Of a stretch of DNA of 10,842 bases, positions 1 through 6,833 are shown piece by piece. The position numbers and the translations under genes were made by a program. The stretch covers positions 1-10,842 of the forward strand of contig LRSK01000257.1 in NCBI GenBank assembly GCA_001563325.1, read 5' to 3'. The notes under the pieces are model-generated. The model was not told the DNA's origin. It saw only the letters and a list, made by a program, of their open reading frames with translations, and searched no databases. Position 1 is the first letter of the stretch. Each line of letters opens with the position of its first letter. The stretch comes from Candidatus Thorarchaeota archaeon SMTZ1-83 (GTDB lineage Archaea; Asgardarchaeota; Thorarchaeia; Thorarchaeales; Thorarchaeaceae).

Positions 1-8
1 AACTCGTA

Positions 9-989
9 CTAGATCTCATCGTTGTCATAGTCACCTATGGCGACAACCTCCGATGAGCCATATCCTGTGTCCCCTGTGAATAGTAGCGCTCCATTCCTGA
101 ATATCGAGAACATGGTGCGTTGAAGTGGAGTGTTGATATCAATCATATACAAGAACACCAGCTCGTTTTGTCCGTCTCCATCAACGTCCCCGAGCTCTAG
201 TCCATCGTATGCACAACCTTGAAACGCAGGCGAAGAGAAATTGAGTGTGTTCTTGAAAGCGCCGTCAACGTACTCATAGACATTGAAGCCCACTCCAATT
301 TCTGGTCCGAGGTACCCGGCGGCAACGATCTGGATTTCACCATTGTTGTACATGTTTCCTGCTTTCGCAGCCATGGCAAACCGCGGTGCTTCCCAAGTCT
401 TGGATAACTGCCCATTTGCGTATTCTAGGATCTTGGGAGGATTATTCCTGTGATGGATGAATATCTCATTTCTCCCATCATAATCCAGATCCAATATCTG
501 CACATTGTCTATCCAGTTTTGAACCCCCAACTCGAACGAGTAGTCTGCTATTTCCTGCCAGGTGCCACCATCGTAGTCGAACAGCCTGAGCAGTAGGAAA
601 CCGGCATCAAGGTTACTGGTCGGAAACTCCTCTACAACAATGAACTCGAGGTCTTCGTTTCCGTCAACATCGCCCACTGCACAAGCGCACCCTCCTACTT
701 CTCGACGATAGTCTGAAGAGATGTTGAATATTGGAACGTATACCTCACCAATCTTCTTGAAGATTGATGTATGGATATCCCAGTTGAGAGAGGAAACAAG
801 GAGTTCCATGTTGGGCCCACCAGTTCCATCCAAATCTGCTGCAGCAATTGACTTAATCGACTTTGGCCCGGTTCCCGGCTGCATGATTGTGTACGTTGGA
901 ATCATGGCCCCGTTTATCCATTCGAAAATCTGAGTGTATTGACCTCCCGTTATGGCTTCATTCTTGCCATCACCATCCACGTCTACCAC
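9..989 (-). CDS. FG-GAP/VCBS beta-propeller protein, 3' part of a frame-split gene
   Basis: This 326-codon frame opens at a GTG inside a repeat and is probably not an independent gene. It carries about seven calcium-loop repeats of the DxDGDGxNE type: residues 3-11 (DVDGDGKNE), 52-62, 107-115, 167-175, a degenerate one near 210-220, 268-276 (DVDGDGQNE), and DYDNDEI at 320-326, directly before a TAG stop. Such repeats form extracellular Ca-binding propellers used in adhesion or ligand binding. It has no signal peptide, no membrane segment and no convincing SD. Reading upstream of the GTG in the same frame gives HSEVL before a TGA at 1005-1007, so the first blade extends into the end of the preceding ORF. 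I infer it is the C-terminal half of that protein after a one-base frame change. The last repeat stops in mid-motif, so the true C-terminus may also be lost. Confidence 0.8.
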   Translation of the reverse strand: MVDVDGDGKNEAITGGQYTQIFEWINGAMIPTYTIMQPGTGPKSIKSIAAADLDGTGGPNMELLVSSLNWDIHTSIFKKIGEVYVPIFNISSDYRREVGGCACAVGDVDGNEDLEFIVVEEFPTSNLDAGFLLLRLFDYDGGTWQEIADYSFELGVQNWIDNVQILDLDYDGRNEIFIHHRNNPPKILEYANGQLSKTWEAPRFAMAAKAGNMYNNGEIQIVAAGYLGPEIGVGFNVYEYVDGAFKNTLNFSSPAFQGCAYDGLELGDVDGDGQNELVFLYMIDINTPLQRTMFSIFRNGALLFTGDTGYGSSEVVAIGDYDNDEI

Positions 990-2014
990 AAGGACCTCAC
1001 TGTGTCAGACGCAAGTTCCCATGTCGAAACAGTATAGTCGTAACGATTCCCACCAAAGAGCAACTCAACCCCCGGATTAATCACTTGGGAACCAGAAGTG
1101 TCCAAGAACAGCTGATCTATGTACAATGATGATTTGACTCGGTCTCCGACTGTCCGATCGTGGTCAACAACTCTGACCCTTATAGTCTGACAACCATCGT
1201 CTGGTAATTCTGCGGAGTACACTTTGTCAGCTGTTTCGACCGAGATTCTTGCTACATCATACCACATGCCTTGATAATCTACCTGGACTGCAAACCCCTC
1301 CCAGTACGCTTCTCTATTCGGAATATCAGCGTGGCATTCAATGTACAGGTTGGTGTCCAACCTAATGGGCAGATCATTGAACTCAAAAATCCATCCCAGC
1401 TCGCTAGTATCATCGCCCGGTGATTTGGTGCCCTGCTTATTGACTCCTTCAGTGAGAACCTCATAGACATCATCCGAGTAGAAAGTGTCAGAGTAGATTC
1501 CCGTTGTGGACCCATAACCGATATTCGGATCCAAATACTCTCTGTCAACAAGTTCAATACCTGGAATTGACGTGGGGATTATTGTCACAGTCCTGGACTC
1601 CGAGGAACCAGACTTGGCTGTCGAACCCTGGCTGTATATCCTCACTTCGTAGGTTCCCGGATTCCCAGACAAGATCCAGCTTACAACATAAGACTCGTCC
1701 TTAGGCAGTGTTTTGGTCTGTGGTTGATCTCCACTGTCGATTTGAAGACCGGTGCCATCTATATTCACAAAGTCCGTCGAGCCTTCGCCCACTGCATATT
1801 GGACAAACGTTTCGACTAGGCCGGCGTCACCCCTCTTGGCAAGGACACTTCCTTCTACAGTGAAAGTGCTCCCTTGCTCCACTTCGACTCCATCTTGGGG
1901 ACTTGATATCGTAACACTGAGTTGAGTCCGGGGTGGCTTAGCAGCCAACACGAAGCTAGTACCTAGTGAAAGCATGAATACCAAGGCAATGACAAGCATG
2001 ATTCTCCTATTCAT
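983..2014 (-). CDS. Secreted Ig-like and beta-sandwich protein, 5' part of a frame-split propeller gene
   Basis: This 343-residue protein begins with a clear signal peptide: MNRR, then a hydrophobic stretch to about residue 23, with likely cleavage near VLAA. Residues 33-147 look like an Ig-like domain (ISSPQDGVEVEQGSTFTVEGS). Residues 175-305 are a beta-rich, jelly-roll-like region (YWEGFAVQVDYQ, then SLYIDQLFLD), possibly ligand- or sugar-binding. The last residues, from GGNRYDYTVSTWELASD, look like the first strand of a propeller, but the frame ends in TAG just where the next frame reads EVLVVDVDGDGKNE. The ATG has SD-like GGGAG about nine bases upstream and a closer GGAGA. Joined to the downstream ORF it would make a secreted protein of about 675 residues. 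No C-terminal anchor is visible in either half. The molecular function is unknown; I infer a cell-surface or released binding protein. Confidence 0.82.
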   Translation of the reverse strand: MNRRIMLVIALVFMLSLGTSFVLAAKPPRTQLSVTISSPQDGVEVEQGSTFTVEGSVLAKRGDAGLVETFVQYAVGEGSTDFVNIDGTGLQIDSGDQPQTKTLPKDESYVVSWILSGNPGTYEVRIYSQGSTAKSGSSESRTVTIIPTSIPGIELVDREYLDPNIGYGSTTGIYSDTFYSDDVYEVLTEGVNKQGTKSPGDDTSELGWIFEFNDLPIRLDTNLYIECHADIPNREAYWEGFAVQVDYQGMWYDVARISVETADKVYSAELPDDGCQTIRVRVVDHDRTVGDRVKSSLYIDQLFLDTSGSQVINPGVELLFGGNRYDYTVSTWELASDTVRSLW

Positions 2015-2049
2015 TCTCCGACATCTCCCGATAACCAGTCTACGGACAC
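2011..2049 (-). other. Possible 12-codon leader ORF overlapping the secreted-protein start
   Basis: A GTG at 2049-2047 opens a 12-codon frame (VSVDWLSGDVGE) whose TGA overlaps the ATG of the secreted protein in an ATGA arrangement. A purine-rich GGGGGTGA at 2068-2061 lies about 11 bases upstream and could act as its SD. The arrangement would fit translational coupling. A frame this short arises easily by chance, and nothing in the sequence proves it is translated. Confidence 0.2.
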
Positions 2050-2052
2050 TTC

Positions 2053-2070
2053 GAGGGGCCTCACCCCCTC
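2053..2070 (-). repeat. Inverted repeat in the leader of the secreted-protein gene
   Basis: GAGGGG at 2053-2058 and CCCCTC at 2065-2070 form a perfect 6-bp, GC-rich stem with a six-base loop. It lies between the promoter-like element at 2095-2122 and the ATG at 2014, so it would sit near the 5' end of that mRNA. On the minus strand its first arm overlaps the GGGGGTGA purine run that could serve the short leader ORF. A role in leader folding is inference. Confidence 0.35.
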
Positions 2071-2094
2071 TTTACGACCATAGACGTTAGATGA

Positions 2095-2122
2095 GTCACT
2101 GATAAGGGTTTTTTACGGTCGA
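2095..2122 (-). promoter_or_regulatory. Shared upstream element, copy 1 (candidate promoter/operator)
   Basis: On the minus strand this reads TCGACCGTAAAAAACCCTT and continues TATCAGTGAC. It matches 23 of 28 positions with a second copy at 5045-5072, and the core 2104-2122 matches at 17 of 19. Both copies lie upstream of minus-strand genes for secreted propeller proteins; this one ends 81 bases before the ATG at 2014. An A-rich run followed by CTTATC could be an archaeal BRE/TATA-like region, which would put transcription start near 2070-2075. It could instead be the operator of a common regulator. Confidence 0.45.
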
Positions 2123-2145
2123 TGGAAGCTTGATTGCCATAACTC

Positions 2146-2160
2146 GGCCCAGATTGGGCC
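2146..2160. repeat. GGCCCA/TGGGCC hairpin after the thioredoxin gene
   Basis: GGCCCA (2146-2151) and TGGGCC (2155-2160) form a perfect 6-bp stem with a GAT loop, about a dozen bases past the TAG stop of the thioredoxin-like gene on the minus strand. The position suits a transcript end or processing site. No T-run follows on the minus strand, so a classical terminator is not supported. Confidence 0.3.
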
Positions 2161-2171
2161 TTGGGAGCTGT

Positions 2172-2750
2172 CTAGGACATTAGCTGGTGAACTGTTGCGT
2201 TCATGCCTGAAGACCCCGAAAATTCCCAGACGCCATCGTGAATCCACCGAAGTAGACCGTCTGCGTCCACAATTACAATCATAGGAATCACGCTAATACC
2301 ACACCAAAGTGAGGCCTCCATCCCTGTGTCAATACCATGAAGCCAACTCAGATTTCTGTTTGACGCGTATGTTTCCAACAACTCAAGGGTTTCCGACATG
2401 TCGACAGTCAAGGATAAGATGTTCAGAGTGTCATCAAGCTCTTCATGGAGTGCCTTTGTATGGCTGTTCTGGATTTCACACCCCGGGCATGAAGTAGTCA
2501 TGAAGTCGAGAACTGTCACCCTACTTCTGAGTTCATTCATTGTGATGGTGTAGTTACCAACCATCGAGAAGTCCCAATTTGGCACCGCAAGGCCATGGTC
2601 TATGAGGTCGTGGTCGGTCCAATCGTATGGCTCAGTGGTCGTTTCTGGGTGGTTTCCAAGAAGTATAAGGCCGGCTAGACTTAGACCAATGACTGTTAGA
2701 ATCAAGACTCCTGCGACTGCTATGACAGCAATCTTGCTTTTTGAGTTCAG
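2172..2750 (-). CDS. Membrane-anchored TlpA/thioredoxin-like thiol-disulfide protein
   Basis: The protein has an N-terminal membrane segment and a periplasm-like thioredoxin domain. From the CTG start proposed here it has 192 residues: MNSKSK, a long hydrophobic stretch to about residue 32, a short linker, then the domain from about residue 55. The active site is CPGC at 88-91 (FMTTSCPGCE), followed by a LHEEL helix and a cis-proline at 156 (SVIPMIVIVD). This order fits the TlpA/AhpC-TSA-like group that reduces or isomerises cysteines outside the membrane. The first conventional start is a TTG at 2705, which would cut off the charged N-terminus and half of the helix. The CTG at 2750-2748 has GGGGGTGG seven bases upstream. 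An alternative is an ATG at 2757 with one surplus A in the run at 2738-2742. It is the last gene of the operon, 30 bases after the S-component-like gene. Its substrate is unknown. Confidence 0.85.
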   Translation of the reverse strand: MNSKSKIAVIAVAGVLILTVIGLSLAGLILLGNHPETTTEPYDWTDHDLIDHGLAVPNWDFSMVGNYTITMNELRSRVTVLDFMTTSCPGCEIQNSHTKALHEELDDTLNILSLTVDMSETLELLETYASNRNLSWLHGIDTGMEASLWCGISVIPMIVIVDADGLLRWIHDGVWEFSGSSGMNATVHQLMS

Positions 2751-2780
2751 TCAGCATCCACCCCCGAACTAACCCCTTCT

Positions 2781-3644
2781 TCAGTCAGTCCAAGCTTTAT
2801 CAGGCAGAGTTTGACTCTCTTGGCTCGATGCTTCAACAAGAATGGTGTCTTCTTCTTCTGGAACTGCACGAGTCGGCAAGTGGAGATTTGCCCTAGTCAA
2901 GGTAGTCGCAAGCAGAACGATGATGAACCCCCCGATAAGTGACGCAATGATTCTTTCAATCGGATAGATGATGATGACTGCAGTGTAGATATCCAGCACC
3001 AGTGTCGGGGGAACCGCAAAGAACAGGTATGCTCTCATAACCGAGGCCACAAGATGATCAGCCACTACGGAGATGAAGACAAGCAACCAGATTGTGATTG
3101 CTCCCACATAGACGCTCGCATCATCTGACAGGCTCAGTCCACTCTCAAGATGCTTCTTGAAACGAGGCACTAGTATTAGTACTGACAATACTAGGGCCAC
3201 AATGTGTAACCATAGAAAACTGAGTGCCAACGGACCCACAGGTGTGAGAAGAAAGAACACAATGAGAAGGATGAAGACGAGGGGAACGGCACGGTACCTT
3301 CCTGTCCTGATGCGGCCGGCCACAAAGGCACTAGTTGCCGGTACGATTCCGGCAATGAAAGCACCAACCCAAGGGAATGCGGGGATGAAGGATGCGATTG
3401 TCCCCAAAACTCCTGCGGCCGACGGATCAACAACAAAGGCAATGAATGTGCCTAGGAGAACCGAAACCGTTCCATATAACGGTCCGAGCAGGTAGCCGAT
3501 GAAAGGAGCTGATACTAAATCAATTGAGAAGTAGCCGCCAGTCCCACCAATCGGGAGAGTCGCGGGAAAGAGTACTATCACCATCTGAAGTGCGGCAAAG
3601 ATGCAGCTCAGAGCCCACCATGCCTTCTTTACAGATCTGGCCAT
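2781..3644 (-). CDS. Multi-spanning membrane protein, ECF transporter S-component-like
   Basis: This 287-residue protein has roughly seven or eight membrane helices and a 40-residue polar tail. Its N-terminal half resembles substrate-binding S components of energy-coupling factor transporters: helix 1 (residues 10-29), a glycine-rich LPIGGTGGYFSID loop, then helices around IGYLLGPLYGTVSVLLGTF (49-67). The late motif YPIERIIASLIGG (227-239) is also typical of that fold. S components bind vitamins or other micronutrients and need T and A subunits, none of which lie here. The ligand cannot be read from the sequence. The start is firm: AAGGAGG at 3659-3653, eight bases before the ATG. The gene overlaps the end of the propeller gene by 16 bases, so the two are probably co-transcribed and translationally coupled. 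It is longer than typical ~200-residue S components because of extra central helices and the acidic tail. It may be a different membrane family. Confidence 0.6.
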   Translation of the reverse strand: MARSVKKAWWALSCIFAALQMVIVLFPATLPIGGTGGYFSIDLVSAPFIGYLLGPLYGTVSVLLGTFIAFVVDPSAAGVLGTIASFIPAFPWVGAFIAGIVPATSAFVAGRIRTGRYRAVPLVFILLIVFFLLTPVGPLALSFLWLHIVALVLSVLILVPRFKKHLESGLSLSDDASVYVGAITIWLLVFISVVADHLVASVMRAYLFFAVPPTLVLDIYTAVIIIYPIERIIASLIGGFIIVLLATTLTRANLHLPTRAVPEEEDTILVEASSQESQTLPDKAWTD

Positions 3645-4996
3645 TTCTCTCTCCTCCTTAGAGCAAAGACACCCACTAGTAAAGCAAAGCTGACACCAAC
3701 AGCGCCAGCTATTACACTATAGCCTGAAACTTGAGCTTGGTCAGCTACTCGTAGTAGCCAGAAGTCAAAGTCCCCTGCTTCCCAATCAACTTCAGTCTGC
3801 CCGGCCATGACGAAACCGCCTTCGCTATTCTCAACAATTGCATAGATCTCGTCACGATCAGTTCGGGGATGATGCTGGCTCCAGAGAATATTGCCGTTGT
3901 CATCAATCCGTAGAAGCCAACCGCCTCCTTGGCCGAGCGGGTTTACGCCGTACCCTGCAATGGCGAAACCGCCATTGTTGCATTGAACCACTGATTCTCC
4001 AAAGCCTGTGGCTGCGGAACGACGCCAAGCTACATAGTCCAGAAACCTTCGCATCCAAATCATGTCACCATCTGCATCAGTGCGAATAATCCTCAGGCCC
4101 TCATTTTCTGCATGTCCAACTATGAGAAAGCCGTCATCCAACGCCAAAAAGCAATCGCCGGAGTCATAATCGGGCCCACCATATGTCTGAACCCAAAGGA
4201 GACTCCCTTCTGAATCGGTGCGAACCAAGAGAATCTGAAAGTCCAAACCGTAGCTGTACGAGGTGGCTAGCATGGCGTAGCCACCATCACTACATTGAAC
4301 CATGTGTCTGGAGAAATCGCATTCGCTGCCGCCATACATGTATTCCCACAGTAGGTTGCCGTCGGCATCTGTGTGTGCCAAATAGAGATCATCCCGGCCA
4401 GCGCCACCACTGCGCTCAGTAAGTCCAAAGAGTGTAAACCCGCCATCAGAACACTCTACTAGATCATGCAATCCACCTTCCCCGTAGGTTCGATTCCACA
4501 GATGATTGCCGTCAGCATCTGTCCGTACTAGCCACATCTCGCCCCGTCTTGCTTCGGTGTCAGGATTCACAACCGTGGCATATCCCGCAAGTGCAAAGCC
4601 ACCAGAATCGCACTCTATGAGTGCAAGGGCGCTTGTACGTTCGACAGTATACGTGCCGTTCAAGGGCAGGTTTCCAGAGTATGTACTATTCCATACCATA
4701 TCTCCATTGGAAGCAGTTCGAACCAGCCACATCACGCCACCCTGACTGGCCCAAGGAGCGTCAGTGAAACCGGTTATGGCATATCCACCAGAGCTAACTT
4801 CAATCATGTCGTGACACCAGTCCCAATAGGGACCACCATACGTATGTTCCCATATGACTGCAGGTGCGTCGGGAAGTGCTTCACTCTTGACATGGCGGTC
4901 AATGTTTGTTTCCGGCCACGCCATGACATAAGGAATTGTTGATATTAGAAGTATAAACAGCAGTACCGAGTAGGAATGGCTTTTGTGACTCTGCAG
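3629..4996 (-). CDS. Surface seven-bladed beta-propeller protein with C-terminal membrane anchor
   Basis: From a CTG start at 4996-4994 the protein has 455 residues. It opens with MQSHKSHSYS and the hydrophobic VLLFILLIST of a signal peptide, with cleavage near VMA-WPE. Seven repeats follow, each with a GGYAITGF-type strand (for example GGFALAGYA, GGFTLFGL, GGFVMAGQ), a WLVRTDADGN turn and a LLWxxTYGG strand, which predicts a seven-bladed propeller. A transmembrane helix (YSVIAGAVGVSFALLVGVFAL) and RRREK finish the protein, so the propeller faces outside. Similar repeats are common in archaeal surface proteins of unknown ligand. The first ATG, at 4924, lies after the signal peptide and would give a protein with no export signal. 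The CTG has GGAGGG at 5011-5006, spaced about ten bases. The alternative is an ATG at 5013 plus one missing A in the AAAA run. It is the first gene of a three-gene operon. Confidence 0.85.
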   Translation of the reverse strand: MQSHKSHSYSVLLFILLISTIPYVMAWPETNIDRHVKSEALPDAPAVIWEHTYGGPYWDWCHDMIEVSSGGYAITGFTDAPWASQGGVMWLVRTASNGDMVWNSTYSGNLPLNGTYTVERTSALALIECDSGGFALAGYATVVNPDTEARRGEMWLVRTDADGNHLWNRTYGEGGLHDLVECSDGGFTLFGLTERSGGAGRDDLYLAHTDADGNLLWEYMYGGSECDFSRHMVQCSDGGYAMLATSYSYGLDFQILLVRTDSEGSLLWVQTYGGPDYDSGDCFLALDDGFLIVGHAENEGLRIIRTDADGDMIWMRRFLDYVAWRRSAATGFGESVVQCNNGGFAIAGYGVNPLGQGGGWLLRIDDNGNILWSQHHPRTDRDEIYAIVENSEGGFVMAGQTEVDWEAGDFDFWLLRVADQAQVSGYSVIAGAVGVSFALLVGVFALRRREKWPDL

Positions 4997-5252
4997 TTGT
5001 AATCTCCCTCCATGCGGAAACGTTGGTCTTCCAGAAGACTGTTCGTGAATGAAAAGGATTTCTTACGGTCGAACAGTCCTCGACTGACAAAACTTCGGCG
5101 TGATCCTCTCCAAGTTGCAGGCGTGATTGCCTGACCGAACAATATGCGCCATACGAAATTGATTTGGAATCGCACAGGACATCGAAGATTTGATTTGGAG
5201 CGATGCCCTTCGGCAATACTACTAAGTCTAGGTTGGTTTAGAGGTAAACGAC
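4997..5252. other. Divergent intergenic region between the surface-propeller operon and the 512-residue orphan
   Basis: This stretch separates minus-strand and plus-strand transcription. It holds the SD for the CTG start (5004-5011), copy 2 of the shared element (5045-5072), a small inverted repeat (CAGGC at 5118-5122 and GCCTG at 5129-5133), a direct repeat TTGATTTGGA at 5159-5168 and 5190-5199 (31-base period), and GAGGT at 5241-5245, seven bases before the TTG start of the plus-strand gene. I see no convincing TATA box for the plus-strand gene and no RNA gene. Confidence 0.5.
5045..5072 (-). promoter_or_regulatory. Shared upstream element, copy 2 (candidate promoter/operator)
   Basis: On the minus strand this reads TCGACCGTAAGAAATCCTT and continues TTCATTCAC. 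It matches 23 of 28 positions with 2095-2122. It ends 49 bases before the CTG start of the surface-propeller operon. If the A-rich run and CCTTTTC act as BRE/TATA, transcription would begin near 5020, leaving room for the GGAGGG SD. The 10-base TCGACCGTAA block is identical in both copies. Confidence 0.45.
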
Positions 5253-6791
5253 TTGGAGCTGCAGTTTCCATCAATCGAAGTATTGTCGGAGAGTAGCGAG
5301 TCTAGACTTACTGTGGAAATAAGACATGAGCAGCCTCTGTATTCTGATGATGAAGTCACATATACCATGGAATATGACCGGAAGAATTTCGACCTTGTAC
5401 TATCATACGAAACTGCGGCAAGCTCTGCAGTTCCGGACAGAATCAATCTAGTGTTCCCGCAAGATTCACCCGATAGATTACTTGCGCTTTCGCGGGCAGA
5501 TGCTAGCATCATGGACGTTACTTTGACTCGGGCCAATGAAGACGGTATGCTTGAAACACATGACTATGGTGTGAATTTGGCCTACGGAATTGATAGGTCT
5601 TCTATCACTGTGAATCGATTCCAAGAACTTCAGACAACGATTCGTCACTTCACCGTACTAGATATGTCAGTGTCAGGTTGCCAGTTTGAAGATCTTCTGG
5701 CAGAGATACTGAGCAAACTGAGGATGATCGTAGTTCTTGACCGGCCCACTTCCTTCTCTAGAACCTGCTGGCTCTCAGGAAAGATACTTGATGAGCCTGT
5801 TTTGATTGTGCTTGATGGTGTCAGGGGCAGTCTAGGAGACCGAGTTTCTGTTGACGTCTGGAGTAATCTTGGTAGAATCGACGAGGCGATTTTGGAGATT
5901 CTTACCGATACGAGAGTAGGTGATGTGAGTACGGACTTCAGCGGTCTGAATGTTACATGGAATATCGATAGTGGCCAAGGTGAAAAGGCGCTGTTGACAG
6001 TCACGGTGTCTTCAAACCCAGAACTGGAAACGCAAGCGGAGAGTCCGATCTTCTTCACTTTGGACTATCAAGGACTCCTTACAGAGAGCTTTGAAACACC
6101 TTTTCCGAGGGGGCAGCAGCAGGCCTCGATTGCAGCAGACTTGAGTGACATAAGAGCCTCATGGAGTGAAAAGCTCTCAGATCCTTATCTTGCTGTGCAT
6201 GTGAGTGACGCGAGATGGAAGAGCATTAAGCGGTCGCATCATGTCAAGTTCAATTGGGAGCAGGCTGTGGAGCATCAGACGAAACTCAGACTGTCCACTG
6301 GTAGCCGATTCCGTTCGCTGGACGAGTTCTCGACATTCCTAAACATGGTGAAAGACAAGGAGTCTGCACTTAGACTCTTCACAGAATTCTGCCTGAATCG
6401 TGAACTTAGGGGTTGTGAATCACAGCGAGCTGCCGCTCATTGCGCCAGGGCTGCCATCCTCACAGGACTGGTAGTATGCTTCAATCCCCCCAGGGGACTC
6501 TCCGACTATCTTGAGATGCTGACCAACACACGAGCCCCGAAGATTCTCGAGGATCTTGGAACTCCGCGAACTTGGAGGGACCACATCTCCCAGATCGTGC
6601 AGCTTAGCAGTGATTTCGCCCCTCAGACTGCCAAGCTAGCAACACCCAACAGCAACAGGAAACCAGGTCGTCCTCCCACTCAACTTGTTCCCATTACACA
6701 TCCTTTGGAACTCTTCACTCAATTCCTGAACGACCCAGAAATCCTGGTGTGCAGGTACTGTCGATTTCTTAGGGCGGATAGGACGAACTGA
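5253..6791 (+). CDS. Soluble orphan protein with AT-hook-like motif and C-terminal CxxC
   Basis: I do not recognise this 512-residue protein. It starts at TTG with GAGGT seven bases upstream; no better in-frame start is nearby. It has no signal peptide and no membrane helix, so it should be cytoplasmic. Residues 1-300 alternate short polar and hydrophobic strands and look mostly beta, perhaps several sandwich domains (GLNVTWNIDSGQGEKALLTV near 231-250). Residues 300-460 become helical (FRSLDEFSTFLNMVKDKESALRLFTEFC). A basic linker at 469-475 reads RKPGRPP, close to the AT-hook core, and the end carries CRYCRFLRADRTN with a CxxC at 500-503. DNA or nucleic-acid contact is only suggested by that linker. 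A single CxxC could be half of a metal site. It stands alone on the plus strand between two minus-strand units and faces the membrane-sensor gene tail to tail. The gene ends at TGA. Confidence 0.75.
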   Translation: MELQFPSIEVLSESSESRLTVEIRHEQPLYSDDEVTYTMEYDRKNFDLVLSYETAASSAVPDRINLVFPQDSPDRLLALSRADASIMDVTLTRANEDGMLETHDYGVNLAYGIDRSSITVNRFQELQTTIRHFTVLDMSVSGCQFEDLLAEILSKLRMIVVLDRPTSFSRTCWLSGKILDEPVLIVLDGVRGSLGDRVSVDVWSNLGRIDEAILEILTDTRVGDVSTDFSGLNVTWNIDSGQGEKALLTVTVSSNPELETQAESPIFFTLDYQGLLTESFETPFPRGQQQASIAADLSDIRASWSEKLSDPYLAVHVSDARWKSIKRSHHVKFNWEQAVEHQTKLRLSTGSRFRSLDEFSTFLNMVKDKESALRLFTEFCLNRELRGCESQRAAAHCARAAILTGLVVCFNPPRGLSDYLEMLTNTRAPKILEDLGTPRTWRDHISQIVQLSSDFAPQTAKLATPNSNRKPGRPPTQLVPITHPLELFTQFLNDPEILVCRYCRFLRADRTN

Positions 6792-6833
6792 TTGATTACG
6801 ATGCAAGAATACTGATTGGTTGTCAGCGTTTCT

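Noticed and set aside
985..1004. Programmed -1 ribosomal frameshift in the split propeller gene.
   Set aside because: The overlap has no X-XXY-YYZ slippery heptamer and I see no downstream stem. A base deletion or sequence error is simpler.
2146..2160. Strong intrinsic terminator after the thioredoxin gene.
   Set aside because: The hairpin is perfect, but no T-run follows it on the minus strand. It is kept only as an inverted repeat.
3157..3495. Long open frames antisense to the membrane protein, the sensor and the nitroreductase.
   Set aside because: They lie wholly inside well-supported genes, have no convincing SD, and their translations are low-complexity or rich in Arg, Ser and Cys without domain motifs. 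They are shadows.
4945..5274. Minus-strand open frames spanning the region upstream of the surface-propeller gene (4899-5216 and 4945-5274).
   Set aside because: They overlap the signal peptide of the propeller gene in other frames and the promoter-like element, and their translations show no domain. One contains the ATG at 5013 that would matter only if an A was lost in the AAAA run.
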